64,000 bases of DNA from assembly GCA_032622095.1 (NCBI GenBank), contig CP136069.1, forward strand, positions 206,702,750-206,766,749. Direction: 5' to 3'. Within the stretch, counting starts at the first letter, position 1. Each line of letters opens with the position of its first letter. Shown here in pieces: positions 26,117 to 35,321 of this stretch. Position numbers and translations under genes: made by a program. A model generated the notes under the pieces. The model saw only the letters and a program-made list of their open reading frames with translations. It was not told the DNA's origin and ran no database searches. The stretch comes from Siphonodentalium dalli (lineage: Eukaryota > Mollusca > Scaphopoda > Gadilida > Siphonodentaliidae).

Positions 26117-26241
26117 TTTCTCGGTGATTGGTATGTTTTGGGAAGTGTTGAATATGGACAGAGAATTCACCACGGTGCAGCATTCGTGAGGTTCTCTGCG
26201 GGAGCTGGTGATTACGTTTGGGAGTCTGCTGCTCACTCAAG
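26117..26241 (+). CDS. lip-2 exon 3: lipocalin G-x-W exon
   Basis: A 125-nt exon from acceptor ATTTTCCCCAG to donor TCAAG|GTAAGT. Reads FLGDWYVLGSVEYGQRIHHG, then AAFVRFSAGAGDYVWESAAH. G-D-W-Y is the lipocalin signature motif on strand A. It enters in phase 0 from exon 2 and leaves in phase 2, as the paralogous exon at 33229 does. The 3' part of this exon plus the donor is repeated in degenerate form downstream (26242-26800), and its start is repeated upstream (26054). Confidence 0.85.
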
Positions 26242-26810
26242 GTAAGTGAATCATGATGCATTATTTGTGGGGTCCTTTATGGGTGCTGGTGGGTATACAT
26301 TGTGAGGTTCTCCGCGGGAGCTGGTGATTACCTTTGGGAGTTTGCTGCTTGCTCACTCAAGGTATGTGAATCTATTGTGGGGCAGAATACGTGAGGTTCC
26401 CTGTGGGTACTGGTGGGTTCTCTATGGGTTCTGGCAGTATTCGCCACGGTGCAGCCTTCGTGAGGTTCTCCGAAGGTGATTGCGTTTTGGAGTCTTTGGG
26501 AATCTATCGTGGGGCAGCATATGTGGGGTTCTCTGCGGGAGCTGGAGATTACGTTTGGGAATCTGCTGCTCACTCAAGGTAAGTGAATCATGATGCATTA
26601 TTCGTGGGGTTCTTTATGGGTGCTGGTGGGTATCCATCGTGGGGCATGATGCATTATTCGTGGGGTTCTTTATGGGTGCTGGTGGGTATCCATCGTGGGG
26701 CATGATGCATTATTCGTGGGGTTCTTTATGGGTGCTGGTGGGTATCCATCATGGGGCAGCATTTGTGAGGTTCTCCACTGGAGCTGGAGATTACGTGTGG
26801 TAATGAAATA
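26242..26810 (+). repeat. Degenerate repeats of lip-2 exon 3 end and donor
   Basis: Copies of the exon's last half (GAGGTTCTCTGCGGGAGCTG, TCACTCAAGGTAAGTG) recur near 26303-26365, 26395-26450, 26460-26510 and 26526-26590. A 57-bp subrepeat (TGATGCATTATTCGTGGGG) follows at 26590, 26647 and 26704. Several copies keep a donor-like CTCAAGGTAAGTG or CTCAAGGTATGTG. They follow the real exon without an intervening acceptor of quality. Confidence 0.8.
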
Positions 26811-26931
26811 TATCATAATGCTTCATTTATGGAATTGTCTGTGGGTGCTGTTATGAATCGATCATGGTGCAGCAAGTAAGTTCTATATGCATCATGCATA
26901 GGCAAGCCTGAATTTTGTGTGTCTGACATTT

Positions 26932-27023
26932 GCAGAATGAGGTCCCCAGAGGTGAATTCAGTGATGCTACCATGCATAGAGGGCTAGCATCACCAAATTC
27001 ACCCTCTGGGGACCTCATTCTGC
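26932..27023. repeat. Near-perfect palindrome, AATGAGGTCCCCAGAGG family
   Basis: GCAGAATGAGGTCCCCAGAG and its inverse complement close a hairpin with arms of about 40 bp. Same family as 2239-2331. Located in the lip-2 intron between exons 3 and 4. Confidence 0.75.
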
Positions 27024-27312
27024 TTAGGTCTCATCATCTGGTAGGAATCTATAGTCTCAAATTAACATTGTTTTTAGTTACTTTTTCCCTTCTGGCAAGT
27101 TTCTATATCCCCTAATTTGCAGAAGATAAATTGAATAATCGAGGTGAATAATGGGTGAACATCACCAACTGCAGTCTGATCAGAAGGTGTCTCATAGCAT
27201 TTGAGGCCTAAGCACTGAATACGAAAATCATGTTATGTATCCCTATTTTTCACTTTTTTATGAACTTTCAGTTTTGTAAAATAATTTAACCATCAAACCA
27301 GTAATGTTGCAT

Positions 27313-27764
27313 TTAACCCTTTACCCAACAGAACGGCCCTGTGCCAATGCATTCTCTTATATATGCGAGTCGACCATAGGTCGCCTCGCATATATAAGAG
27401 AATGCATTGGCTTAACACATATTAAAAATGATAAAATTGTCAAAGAATGTAGAAAAATATTATAAAAATTGTTAAAAAATGTATAAAAAAATTATAAAAT
27501 TGTTAAAGAATGTAAGAAAAAATGGTAAAAAGTGTTTTTAGGCCAATGCATTCTCTTATATATGCGAGTCGACCTATGGTCGACTCACATATATAAGAGA
27601 ATGCATTGGCACAGGGCATAACTGTAACCATCACAAATGTGGTCAAGGAGCCGGTTCCAATGATATCCATATTTGTATGGTGTTATTGAGACAGACGGAA
27701 GATATTTTTTACTGTTGAAGCTTTATTTGGGCGTTTTTGGCCATTTTGTTGGGTAAAGTGTTAA
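27313..27764. mobile_element. TTAA-flanked MITE (piggyBac-like) carrying double hairpin
   Basis: TTAA at 27313 and 27761 bounds CCCTTTACCCAACA and, at the right, TGTTGGGTAAAGTG. The interior holds both hairpins of the double-hairpin element (27331-27618), plus a flank (CATAACTGTAACCATCAC to GAAGCTTTATTTGGGCG) shared in opposite orientation with 49825-50273 and 54033-54432. No transposase is encoded; it would depend on a piggyBac-type enzyme elsewhere. Confidence 0.8.
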
Positions 27765-27890
27765 CACAGGCAGTTATGCCCTCCCCAGATACTTATTTTC
27801 TATTTTTCAGACCCCCTTGCAAACCATGAAATCATGTACTGCTACCTTATTAGTCAAATTAAGGGCTAATAATTCATATTTTTTTCTCAG

Positions 27891-28003
27891 TGCTGCAGGA
27901 GAGTGTGAGGAGGAGAGACACTACATGTTCAAACCACGATGTTCCAGCACACGCAACGGAGATTACCTCACGACCTTCGGCTCGGGGATGAGGAGCCAAT
28001 GGA
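27891..28003 (+). CDS. lip-2 exon 4: lipocalin internal exon
   Basis: A 113-nt exon from acceptor TTTTTTTCTCAG to donor CAATGGA|GTAAGC. After one split-codon base it reads AAGECEEERHYMFKPRCSST, then RNGDYLTTFGSGMRSQW. It aligns with lip-3 exon 4 (34478-34590), which is also exactly 113 nt, sharing G-x-C, P-R-C, N-G-(D/E)-Y-L and a terminal W. Phases (2 in, 1 out) fit exons 3 and 5. Confidence 0.8.
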
Positions 28004-28702
28004 GTAAGCATGTTATTACACCCGGTTCAGGCAGACGTGCTAATGATGCATCAAATTTAAGTCATTAATTTTGTCAATAGTCCGTCCAGATTAGGCCCAT
28101 GTGAATAGTGAGTTTTTGATCAAATCAAATTTCGAGCCGAATACCTCTAAAAAAAATAATTTAATATTGAATCGAATATTTCATAAATTTGCTTTCCGAA
28201 ATGATAAGATAAAGTTATATTTCCCGTTTTCGTATGTATATCAGAATTATCTATTTATTAAAACTCGTTGTCATTTTTTTGTGTGAACTGTTGATTGACA
28301 ATTAAAGACATCATTTCTTCAAAATATATATGACAAACAATTAGGAAAATATAATTTTCGTGCAGTAAATAAAAACTTCCGACGTCACTAGCGGGGAATT
28401 ACACATCTGTCTGTGTCTTACTAAAAATTATGAGGATGGGTTTAGGAACTAATTATGTGATAAAAATTGTTAATAATTATGTATCGGCAAAAGGTAGTAA
28501 ATTTTATTATTACATATCTATCAACGTAATTCGCATGATCGCACGAGTTTCCAGGCGTGTGATAATTCTCAGAATCGCAATAGTGCAATCTGTCGACGGA
28601 AATATTTCATTCAGTGTTAAAACTCAATTAAATTCACATTTTCTGTACCGGAGATGTACGACTATGAGTCAACTTACTATGATACGGAGATATGTAATAA
28701 AA
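28004..28702. other. Intron sequence, dispersed-repeat similarity
   Basis: AT-rich. 28380-28460 resembles 1850-1950 (CTGTCTGTGTCTTACT, GGGTTTAGGAACTAATTATG). A frame that stays open from 28430 crosses into a palindrome and is not considered a gene. Confidence 0.4.
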
Positions 28703-28866
28703 ATAGAACCGCATGAGTGTCTGGATTTTGACGAATTATCGCACTCGTTTTGTTGGCGAAATGTGATACCTCTCGTGCGGGACTGTGTCCCGCACTCGAG
28801 GTATCGCTCCGCCAACAAATCTAGTGTGATAATTCCGTCAAAATCCAGACACTCATGCGGTTCTAT
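28703..28866. repeat. 164-bp palindrome (hairpin element)
   Basis: ATAGAACCGCATGAGTGTCT at the left is exactly complemented at the right end. Arms of about 70 bp (GGATTTTGACGAATTATC / GATAATTCCGTCAAAATCC) enclose a second, nested inverted pair (GATACCTCTCGTGCGGGAC / GTCCCGCACTCGAGGTATC). Likely the fused termini of a DNA transposon. In the lip-2 intron before exon 5. Confidence 0.75.
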
Positions 28867-28924
28867 CTATGTTCAGGCTAATACGCTTCCTAATTAACTC
28901 TCGGTGAAAGGGCTTCCTTTTTAA

Positions 28925-29185
28925 GGATGTCCCCACAGCCGATGTGGTTAGGTCGTGGATAAGATCATCACAGTCTGGGCTAGACGAGGTTTGCGCGGGT
29001 TCGAACCCCGGCATGGATGAAAATCGGGACCTGTTTTCAAGCTTGATATGGTTTGAGGAACATCTCAATGTACCATTCGGATTGACACATGGCCATTTCG
29101 ATAAGAAATGAGAATTTGTTCACGCAAATATGAAGCAATGAACACTCATACTGAGTCCGTGCCTCCATAACTCTGACATATATAT
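28925..29185 (+). mobile_element. tRNA-derived SINE, full-length head
   Basis: The head contains a perfect RNA polymerase III B box (GGGTTCGAACC at about 28998) and an A-box-like TGGTTAGGTCGTGG near 28940, as in a tRNA. The tail (AAATCGGGACCTGTTTTCAA to ACTCATACTGAGTCCGTG) recurs without the head at 57750-57925. It ends within about 25 bp of the lip-2 exon 5 acceptor. It is not a tRNA gene: the acceptor-stem ends do not pair convincingly and a tail is fused. Confidence 0.7.
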
Positions 29186-29209
29186 ATTATATACTCTCGT
29201 CTATTTCAG

Positions 29210-29425
29210 CTTCAATGAAGATTCTATCTACTGACTATAACCACGCTGTGGTTTACACCTGCACAAAGGAAAAGCTTGATGGAACTTGTGACGCTACAGG
29301 AATATCCATCAGATTTCTGAGTCGGCAGCAAACAGTCGATGACAGTACTCTCCAATCATTGATCAGCACCACATTACCTAACGTGTGTGCGAGTCCGTTT
29401 GACATGCAGAGACTACCAGTCCGAG
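29210..29425 (+). CDS. lip-2 exon 5: lipocalin internal exon
   Basis: A 216-nt exon from acceptor TCGTCTATTTCAG to donor CCGAG|GTAATG. After two split-codon bases it reads SMKILSTDYNHAVVYTCTKE, DGTCDATGISIRFLSR and NVCASPFDMQRLPVR. D-Y-x-x-(A/Y)-V-x-Y-x-C is the conserved strand G/H segment of ApoD-type lipocalins. Length compares with 213 in lip-1 and 219 in lip-3. Its 3' third and donor are copied six more times downstream. Confidence 0.85.
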
Positions 29426-29907
29426 GTAATGTTAACTTACTTACACAGGGATGTGGCATGGGGAGGGGGGTTGTGGCGTGGGGGTGTCAGCACTCGCCAG
29501 TCATTGATCAGCACCACATTACCTAACGTGTGTGCTAGTCCGTTTGACATGCAGAGACTACCAGTCCGAGGTAATGTTAACTTACTTACACAGGGATGTG
29601 GCATGGGGAGGGGGGGTTGTGGCGTGGGGGTGTCAGCACTCGCCAGTCATTGATCAGCACCACATTACCTAACGTGTGTGCTAGTCCGTTTGACATGCAG
29701 AGACTACCAGTCCGAGGTAATGTTAACTTACTTACACAGGGACGTGACACGGGGAGGGGGGGGGGGGGGGTTGTGGCATGGGGGAGGGGGGTGTCAGCAC
29801 TCCCCAGTCATGATCAGCACCACATTACCTAACATGTGTGCTAGTCCGTTTGACATACAGACTACCAGTCCGAGGTAATTTTAACTTATTTACACAGGGA
29901 TGTGCCA

Positions 29908-29950
<43 letters not shown>

Positions 29951-30356
29951 GTGGCATGGGGGTGACAGTACTTGCCAGTCATTGATCAGCACCACATTAC
30001 CTAACGTGTGCTCTAGTCTATTGACATGCACAGACTACCAGTCCGAGGTGATTTTAACGTACTTACACAGGGATGTGGCATGGGGAGGGGGGGTTGTGGA
30101 ACGTGGAGGGGGGGTTGATTTGATAGCACTTGCCCGTCGGTGATCAGCACCACATTACCTAACATGTGCGCTAGTCCATTTGACATGCACAGACTACCAG
30201 TCCGAGGTAATGTTAACATACTTACATAGGGATGTGGCATGGGGAGGGGGTTGTGGATGGGGTGGGGGTGACTACTCGCCAGTCGGTGATCAGCACCACA
30301 TTACCTAATGTTTGTGGTAGTCCGTATGAAACAGACTACCAGTCCGAGGTAATAGT
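29350..30356 (+). repeat. lip-2 exon 5 edge repeat, 7 units of ~145-172 bp
   Basis: GATCAGCACCACATTACC recurs at 29361, 29506, 29652, 29812, 29984, 30142 and 30288. Each unit contains about the last 70 nt of exon 5, the donor CCGAGGTAAT, and a G-run intron segment (GATGTGGCATGGGGAGGGG). The first unit belongs to the real exon. G runs vary in length and account for most length differences. Confidence 0.9.
29909..29948. repeat. 40-nt poly-G tract
   Basis: An uninterrupted run of 40 G inside one unit of the exon 5 edge array. Likely expanded from the GGGGGG of its sister units; length may be inexact. Confidence 0.9.
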
Positions 30357-30688
30357 CCAGTGCATTTATGAGAAAAAATGTCAAACCCGAAATAACTGCA
30401 ACATAATTTTCTTTGCAGGAATAAGTACATAAACCCATCATAAAAAACATAATAAAAAAAAACAACAAAAGGGAAATTGGCACCTACTATTTTGGCTTTT
30501 GACAATGGATGCCCATCGGGCATATAATAAAGCTAAATGCAGTTTATTGGTTGGAAACAAAACACACATTGCTATCGGTCGCGACCTAATACATTCTTAA
30601 AGCTACAACATCATGCAGCAGCCATTTCTGTTAAAATAACGTGCAAGGATACCGTATGATACAAATATTGACATCATGACACAGTGCT

Positions 30689-30768
30689 GGGAGTAGGGTA
30701 ACATCTTGAGAGTAGGATAACATCTTGGGAGTATGATAACATCTTGAGAGTAGGATAACACATTCGGT
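30689..30768. repeat. 21-bp repeat, 4 copies
   Basis: GGGAGTAGGGTAACATCTTG and variants (GAGAGTAGGATAACATCTTG) repeat four times shortly before lip-2 exon 6. Confidence 0.8.
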
Positions 30769-30845
30769 CTTCTGGGAGTGTGGATATGATTTATATTTTG
30801 ACGTAAAAAGTTGATGAAAATATAATAATTCAATGTTTTTTACAG

Positions 30846-30943
30846 TTACCTGTTTCGATAGATTAGCAACGATGAATATGCCATCACGCAGATGTGATGT
30901 GGAGAATATCAGAGTGCAGATCCCATATGTCGACCAGATAAGA
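30846..30943 (+). CDS. lip-2 exon 6: probable C-terminal lipocalin exon
   Basis: The acceptor-like TTTTTTACAG is followed by two bases that complete the split codon from exon 5 (G+TT, Val), as in lip-1 exon 6. Reads V-TCFDRLATMNMPSRRCDV and ENIRVQIPYVDQIR up to a donor AGA|GTGAGT. Phase and the early Cys match lip-1 exon 6 (V-DC). If the donor is unused the frame runs on to a TGA near 30985. The exon end is repeated downstream, so the precise 3' end is unsure. Confidence 0.55.
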
Positions 30944-31150
30944 GTGAGTAGTCAATATTATAATGAATTTGCGTCCACACAGATGTGATGTGGAGAATGT
31001 CAAGAGTGCAGATCCCATATGACTAGATAAGAGTGAGTAGTCAATATTTTAATTAACATGTATCCACACTGATGTGATGTGGAGAATATCAGAGTGCAGA
31101 TTCCTTATATCGACCACATAAGAGTGCAGTAGTCAATACTCAAATAGTAT
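30891..31150 (+). repeat. lip-2 exon 6 edge repeat, 3 units of ~90 bp
   Basis: GATGTGATGTGGAGAAT starts units at 30891, 30982 and 31071. Each holds the exon end (AGAGTGCAGATCCCATATG) and, in the first two, the donor ATAAGAGTGAGTAG; the third has ATAAGAGTGCAGTAG, which disrupts the donor. Confidence 0.85.
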
Positions 31151-32206
31151 TCTAATAAGTTTTAAAGCATGGGATTATACTTCATTGACTTAATCCATCT
31201 ATCCATATCTCAGTCATATATCATTGCATTTTCAAGAGCATTTTTAAACGAGTTTCCAGTTATCTTTGTTCTTTGTTTGTTTGGAAAATTAGAGTCTTAC
31301 CTACAAAATCTTGTTAGAGAGGCAACGAAAAGGAGTTACCGTTCAATAGTGACATCATGTTTGATGTTACAGTTTGAAGAGAACTGTTTGGTGGAAAATC
31401 ATAGCACGCATATCCAAAACGGGCTATTATACAAAGGGTTTTCGAAAACCAAAATCGGCATGTCTGTCACCTACAATTTCTATGAAAACATACAGTCAAA
31501 TTACAAAAGAAAAAATACACTGTACATCTGTGTTTTGTCAGATTTGACCACAGAAACTGTTTGTAGGACTCCACTTCCCATCACCCTACAATTAGTTTTG
31601 TTGTGGTCAAATTCTAATATACTCCCCAAGCACAGTGTATTTATTTCTTAATGATATCTCAGCCATGTGTTTTGGATCTCAACAAAATTTGGTAGGAAGG
31701 TTATACATTATCAGAAATAAAAAATATTGTAAGCAAGGATTTTATACTCACGTAGATGAACGAGGCCCCCACCCCCCTGGAATACGGAATACCACTTAAC
31801 AGCCATATGGAACACAGACTACCAGTTAAGATCAGATAAGATAATTTATTGATGATAAAAGGATCTAAAAGGCAACATGATAGTAAAACGCCAGTCATCC
31901 CGCAGTGTCCACGTCTAAAACAATCTAAAATGATGATGATCGACGATCTGTATGTCAAACCGTGAATTTATTGTGACAAAAATCGCATTTATATTATTAT
32001 TATGATCATTTTTTGGAAGGTCGGCATACGAATACCGGTATTTTTGGAATACCGAATACCTCCTAACAGAGGGGCCGGAATACGGCATACCTCATAACAG
32101 GGCATGGATTACGGCGTACGAAAAGGGGGCCTCATGAACATAAATAATTTAAGGTTCAAGAATGCACTGTCTGACTTGTTAAACCAAATACATCTTAAAG
32201 ATGCAT
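31151..32206. other. Intergenic, no supported gene
   Basis: A frame stays open over 31169-31651 but lacks family signal and overlaps sequence like the 174-bp repeat (GATCTCAACAAAATTTGGTA at 31676). 31770-32115 is rich in GAATACGGAATACC-like words. The missing first exons of lip-3 should lie here or further right but were not found. Confidence 0.4.
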
Positions 32207-32714
32207 TATCCGAATTAACACTCCCAAATTACTATATCCGAATTAACACTCCCAAATTACTATATCCGAATTAACACTCCCAAATTACTATATCCGAATT
32301 AACACTCCCAAATTACTATATCCGAATTAACACTCCCAAATTACTATATCCGAATTAACACTCCCAAATTACTATATCCGAATTAACACTCCCAAATTAC
32401 TATATCCGAATTAACGCTCCCAAATTACTATATCCGAATTAACACTCCCAAATTACTATATCCGAATTAACACTCCCAAATTACTATATCCGAATTAACA
32501 CTCCCAAATTACTATATCCGAATTAACACTCCCAAATTACTATATCCGAATTAACACTCCCAAATTACTATATCCGAATTAACACTCCCAAATTACTATA
32601 TCCGAATTAACACTCCCAAATTACTATATCCGAATTAACACTCCCAAATTACTATATCCGAATTAACACTCCCAAATTACTATATCCGAATTAACACTCC
32701 CAAATCACTATATC
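32207..32714. repeat. 28-bp minisatellite, 18 copies
   Basis: The unit is CGAATTAACACTCCCAAATT plus ACTATATC. It is almost perfectly homogeneous (one unit has GCTCCC), so it is young. There are no spacers, so it is not a CRISPR array. Confidence 0.95.
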
Positions 32715-32720
32715 TTCGGC

Positions 32721-33044
32721 TTCGGGGATAACAAATATTTGATTCGAGTCGAGGAACCCACCCATCAAAGCTCAGAGTGATCAGATATCAATTTTTGTAG
32801 TTTGTTATTTCTCGAGATGTGCAATTATTTGTGGCCCAGAAAACAGCTGTCAATCCGACGGTATCGGACAAAATTGCAGATGAAGATGGGTAACTATAAA
32901 ATCAAGTGGTAATAATGCTAAATTTCATGATACTCAAGTGATAATACAGCCATATTTTGTTGAACAAAATGCTGATAAATAACACGTTTTTGGAAATTTA
33001 ATACCATAGTTGACAGTGGTTAGCATTATTATGTTGCAATTAAT
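32721..33044 (+). repeat. Dispersed block, direct copy of 50322-50640
   Basis: About 320 bp similar to 50322-50640, opening with GGCTTCGGGG and GATTCGAGTCGAGGAACCC and closing with ATAGTTGACAGTGGTTAGCA. The first ~21 codons are conserved in both (ending IRVEEPTHQ(S/T)SE then TGA), but downstream non-coding DNA is conserved as well. Confidence 0.7.
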
Positions 33045-33154
33045 CGATTGTGATAACTAAAGCGTATTTTGAAGAAATGTTGTTTTTGTTGTATCTTTAT
33101 GATATGGGGACCGCCTGATCGGATTGAGTACCTTTAAATTAATTCTGAATTTGT

Positions 33155-33192
33155 AGTCATATCGGTTGTGGTATGAGGTTGGTTTATAGGTA
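33155..33192 (+). pseudogene. Partial duplicate of lip-3 exon 3 start
   Basis: TGTAGTCATATCGGTTGTGG and TATGAGGTTGG repeat, about 71 bp upstream, the acceptor and first codons of the real exon (TTGCAGTTATCGGGGTTGTGG, TATGAGGTTGC). The copy ends in TTATAG|GTAACC. It parallels the duplicated exon 3 start of lip-2 at 26054. Confidence 0.65.
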
Positions 33193-33228
33193 ACCCTGAA
33201 CACAATTTTAACAATGAATATTTTGCAG

Positions 33229-33350
33229 TTATCGGGGTTGTGGTATGAGGTTGCGAGGACACGAGATCCAGTATTCACCTTTGATTCGTCGCTGATATAC
33301 TACCGGGTCGAGGATACTGGCTTCCTATCTTTAAGATATGCAGGTAGAAG
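33229..33350 (+). CDS. lip-3 exon 3: lipocalin G-x-W exon
   Basis: A 122-nt exon from acceptor TATTTTGCAG to donor AGAAG|GTATGT. Reads LSGLWYEVARTRDPVFTFDS and SLIYYRVEDTGFLSLRYAGR. G-x-W-Y-E is the canonical lipocalin strand A motif, closer to the ApoD form (WYEIAR) than that of lip-2. Phase 0 in and phase 2 out match lip-2 exon 3. Confidence 0.85.
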
Positions 33351-34119
33351 GTATGTACACTAAACAGAATTAACAGTTCATTTTCTGAGCAAATTAAATG
33401 ACTGGTGAATTTTGTAGTCAACGCCCCTAATCGACTAGTCAAAACCAACCATATATAAAACCTGAAAATCCCACACAGGATTTTCAAACTAATATTTTTA
33501 GAAATTGAGGATCTGCTCATTTCTAAGTGTTTGAATGTGAATTTTCACAGCTGTTTGCCTTCATAAATTTACAGATTTTGAAGTAGCTGATGCACCGAGC
33601 TTCCCAACTTCCGGCACATGCGCAGTCTAATATGTGCTCAATAATATCACAACTTCATATGAATACGTGGTTCTAGGTACCTCACATGTCGTCATCGGTT
33701 TGATCTTGTATCAATCACTGCATGTGTAGTAAAAAAAAAATCAGAACATTTTAATTGTAACGTTGGAAGTAGATAAAAGGTGCCGTGCTTTGAATATGTT
33801 AAAGCTTGTATAGTAACGTCTGATTTTAAAATGTGACATAGTTGAACAATTCGACATAAGAATTTATCCCCTTTCCAAAAGATAACAGGTCGTCACATTC
33901 CGATAATCTTGAGGCATTGATGAGAGGTGAAAATAGAATTTATGTGAATGACACCGATAGTTTGATTTTCCAGCTAACAGCTAGTCAACAGTTGGCAAGT
34001 TCCCGGCTTTAATGCAAAGTTTAGACTCAATGGCACTTTGTTGGAAAATCTCCAACCATAGGGTGTGTTTGTTTTTAACCATATAATGATGAAAGCTGCT
34101 CTGGTGCAGCATTAAAGAT
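33351..34119. other. lip-3 intron, nothing recognised
   Basis: Non-repetitive AT-rich DNA. No extra exon with matching phase was found. Confidence 0.4.
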
Positions 34120-34294
34120 CCTGTGCCAGTGCATTCTCTTATTACTCTTATCTCCCATAGGGAGCCTCACATATATAAGAGAATGCACTGGCTTACAAGG
34201 TCAAGGTAAATATTGATAGGCCAATGCATTCTCTTATATATGTGAGGCTGCATATGGTAGACTCGCATATGTAAGAGAATGCATTGGCACAGGG
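34120..34294. mobile_element. Double-hairpin element, short-spacer copy
   Basis: CTGTGCCAGTGCATTCTC opens and GCATTGGCACAGGG closes. Two ~70-bp hairpins (34123-34192, 34219-34290) are separated by only about 26 bp. In the lip-3 intron before exon 4, not inside a TTAA MITE. Confidence 0.7.
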
Positions 34295-34477
34295 TTTTTT
34301 GCTAAATTTCAGGAAGCTCCCGTTAAGGAAGTGTTAATTGATTGGAATATTCCATTAGTTTGAAAGGTTGATAAGCCTAATGGAATAGTCCTATAGAAGG
34401 GGGTAAAAAATATATTCTGGTGGTAACGCCCTTCTTATTACTGCATTGCACTGACAATTATTCCCTTAATATTTAAG

Positions 34478-34590
34478 CCCACAGAATGGACAATGCTTCT
34501 TGATAAAAGGAACGACACGTCCGAGGTGTATCAACACGATCAATGGAGAATATCTGGGACGAATGCAGATGCCGGGTCAGAACATGTGGG
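34478..34590 (+). CDS. lip-3 exon 4: lipocalin internal exon
   Basis: A 113-nt exon from acceptor CTTAATATTTAAG to donor TGTGGG|GTAAGA. After one split-codon base it reads PQNGQCFLIKGTTRPRCINT, INGEYLGRMQMPGQNMW. Same length and phases as lip-2 exon 4, with shared G-x-C, P-R-C, N-G-E-Y-L and final W. A nearer CAG at 34485 would break the phase, which is why the AAG acceptor was chosen. The 3' end seeds a tandem array. Confidence 0.8.
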
Positions 34591-35321
34591 GTAAGAAAAA
34601 TACTCATCTACATCTGTTATATAGATAATATCTGGGACGAATGCCGGGTCAAAACATGTGGGGTAAGAAAAATACTCATCTACATCTGTTATATAGATAA
34701 TATCTGGGACGAATGCCGGGTCAGAACATGTGGGGTAAGAAAAATACTCATCTACATCTGTTATATAGATAATATCTGGGACGAATGCCGGGTCAAAACA
34801 TGTGGGGTAAGAAAAATGATCATCTACATCTGTTATATAGATAATATCTGGGACGATTGCAGATGCCGGGTCAAAACATGTGGGGTAAGAAAAATGCTCA
34901 TCTCCATAGATAATATCTGAGACGAATGCAGATGCCGGGTCAAAACATGTGGGGTAAGAAAAATGCTCATCTACATCTACATCTGTTATATAGATAATAT
35001 CTGGGACGAATGCAGATGCCGGGTCAAAACATGTGGGGTAAGAAAATTGCTCATCTACATCTACATCTGTTATATAGATAATATCTGGGACGATTGCAGA
35101 TGCCGGGTCAAAACATGTGGGGTAAGAAAAATACTCATCTACATCTACATCTGTTATATAGATAATATCTGGGACGATTGCAGATGCCGGGTCAAAACAT
35201 GTGGGGTAAGAAAAATGCTCATCTACATGTACATATGTTATATAGATAATATCTGGGAGAATGCAGATACCGGGTCAAAACATGTGGGGTAAGAAAAATG
35301 ATCATCTACATCTGTTATATA
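34540..35321 (+). repeat. lip-3 exon 4 edge repeat, about 10 units of 71-87 bp
   Basis: ATAATATCTGGGACGAATGC, CGGGTCAAAACATGTGGGG and TAAGAAAAAT recur about ten times. Each unit carries about 45 nt of the exon end, the donor GGGG|TAAGAAAA context, and intron text CTCATCTACATCTGTTATAT. A further unit lies at 36460-36535 beyond the hAT-like insertion. Frames open through the array do not match the exon frame, in which AGATAA gives a stop in each unit. Confidence 0.9.

Noticed and set aside
28430-28897. 155-codon open frame
   Set aside because: It runs through the 164-bp palindrome and into the SINE flank, so it cannot be one conserved gene.
28925-29020. tRNA gene
   Set aside because: The B box is perfect, but the acceptor ends do not pair well and a shared non-tRNA tail is attached, so it is a SINE head.
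29253-30240. Open frames on both strands with poly-Pro or poly-Gly
   Set aside because: They come from the lip-2 exon 5 edge array and its G runs. Only the first unit on the + strand is a credible exon.
31169-31651. 160-codon open frame
   Set aside because: No family signal and no splice context, and the right flank resembles the 174-bp repeat. Likely a chance frame in dispersed repeat.
32207-32714. CRISPR-like regular array (also 22945-23912 and 38523-47767)
   Set aside because: Units are head-to-tail with no unique spacers, and the DNA is eukaryotic.
34486-34590. lip-3 exon 4 starting at the CCCACAG acceptor
   Set aside because: That start would break the phase from exon 3 and give 105 nt. 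The upstream TTTAAG acceptor gives 113 nt, exactly as in lip-2.
34543-35292. Long open frames of ~25-residue repeats (NIWDECR...TCGVRK)
   Set aside because: They are read in a frame other than that of the lip-3 exon 4 peptide, over tandem copies of exon edge plus intron. Periodicity, not selection, keeps them open.
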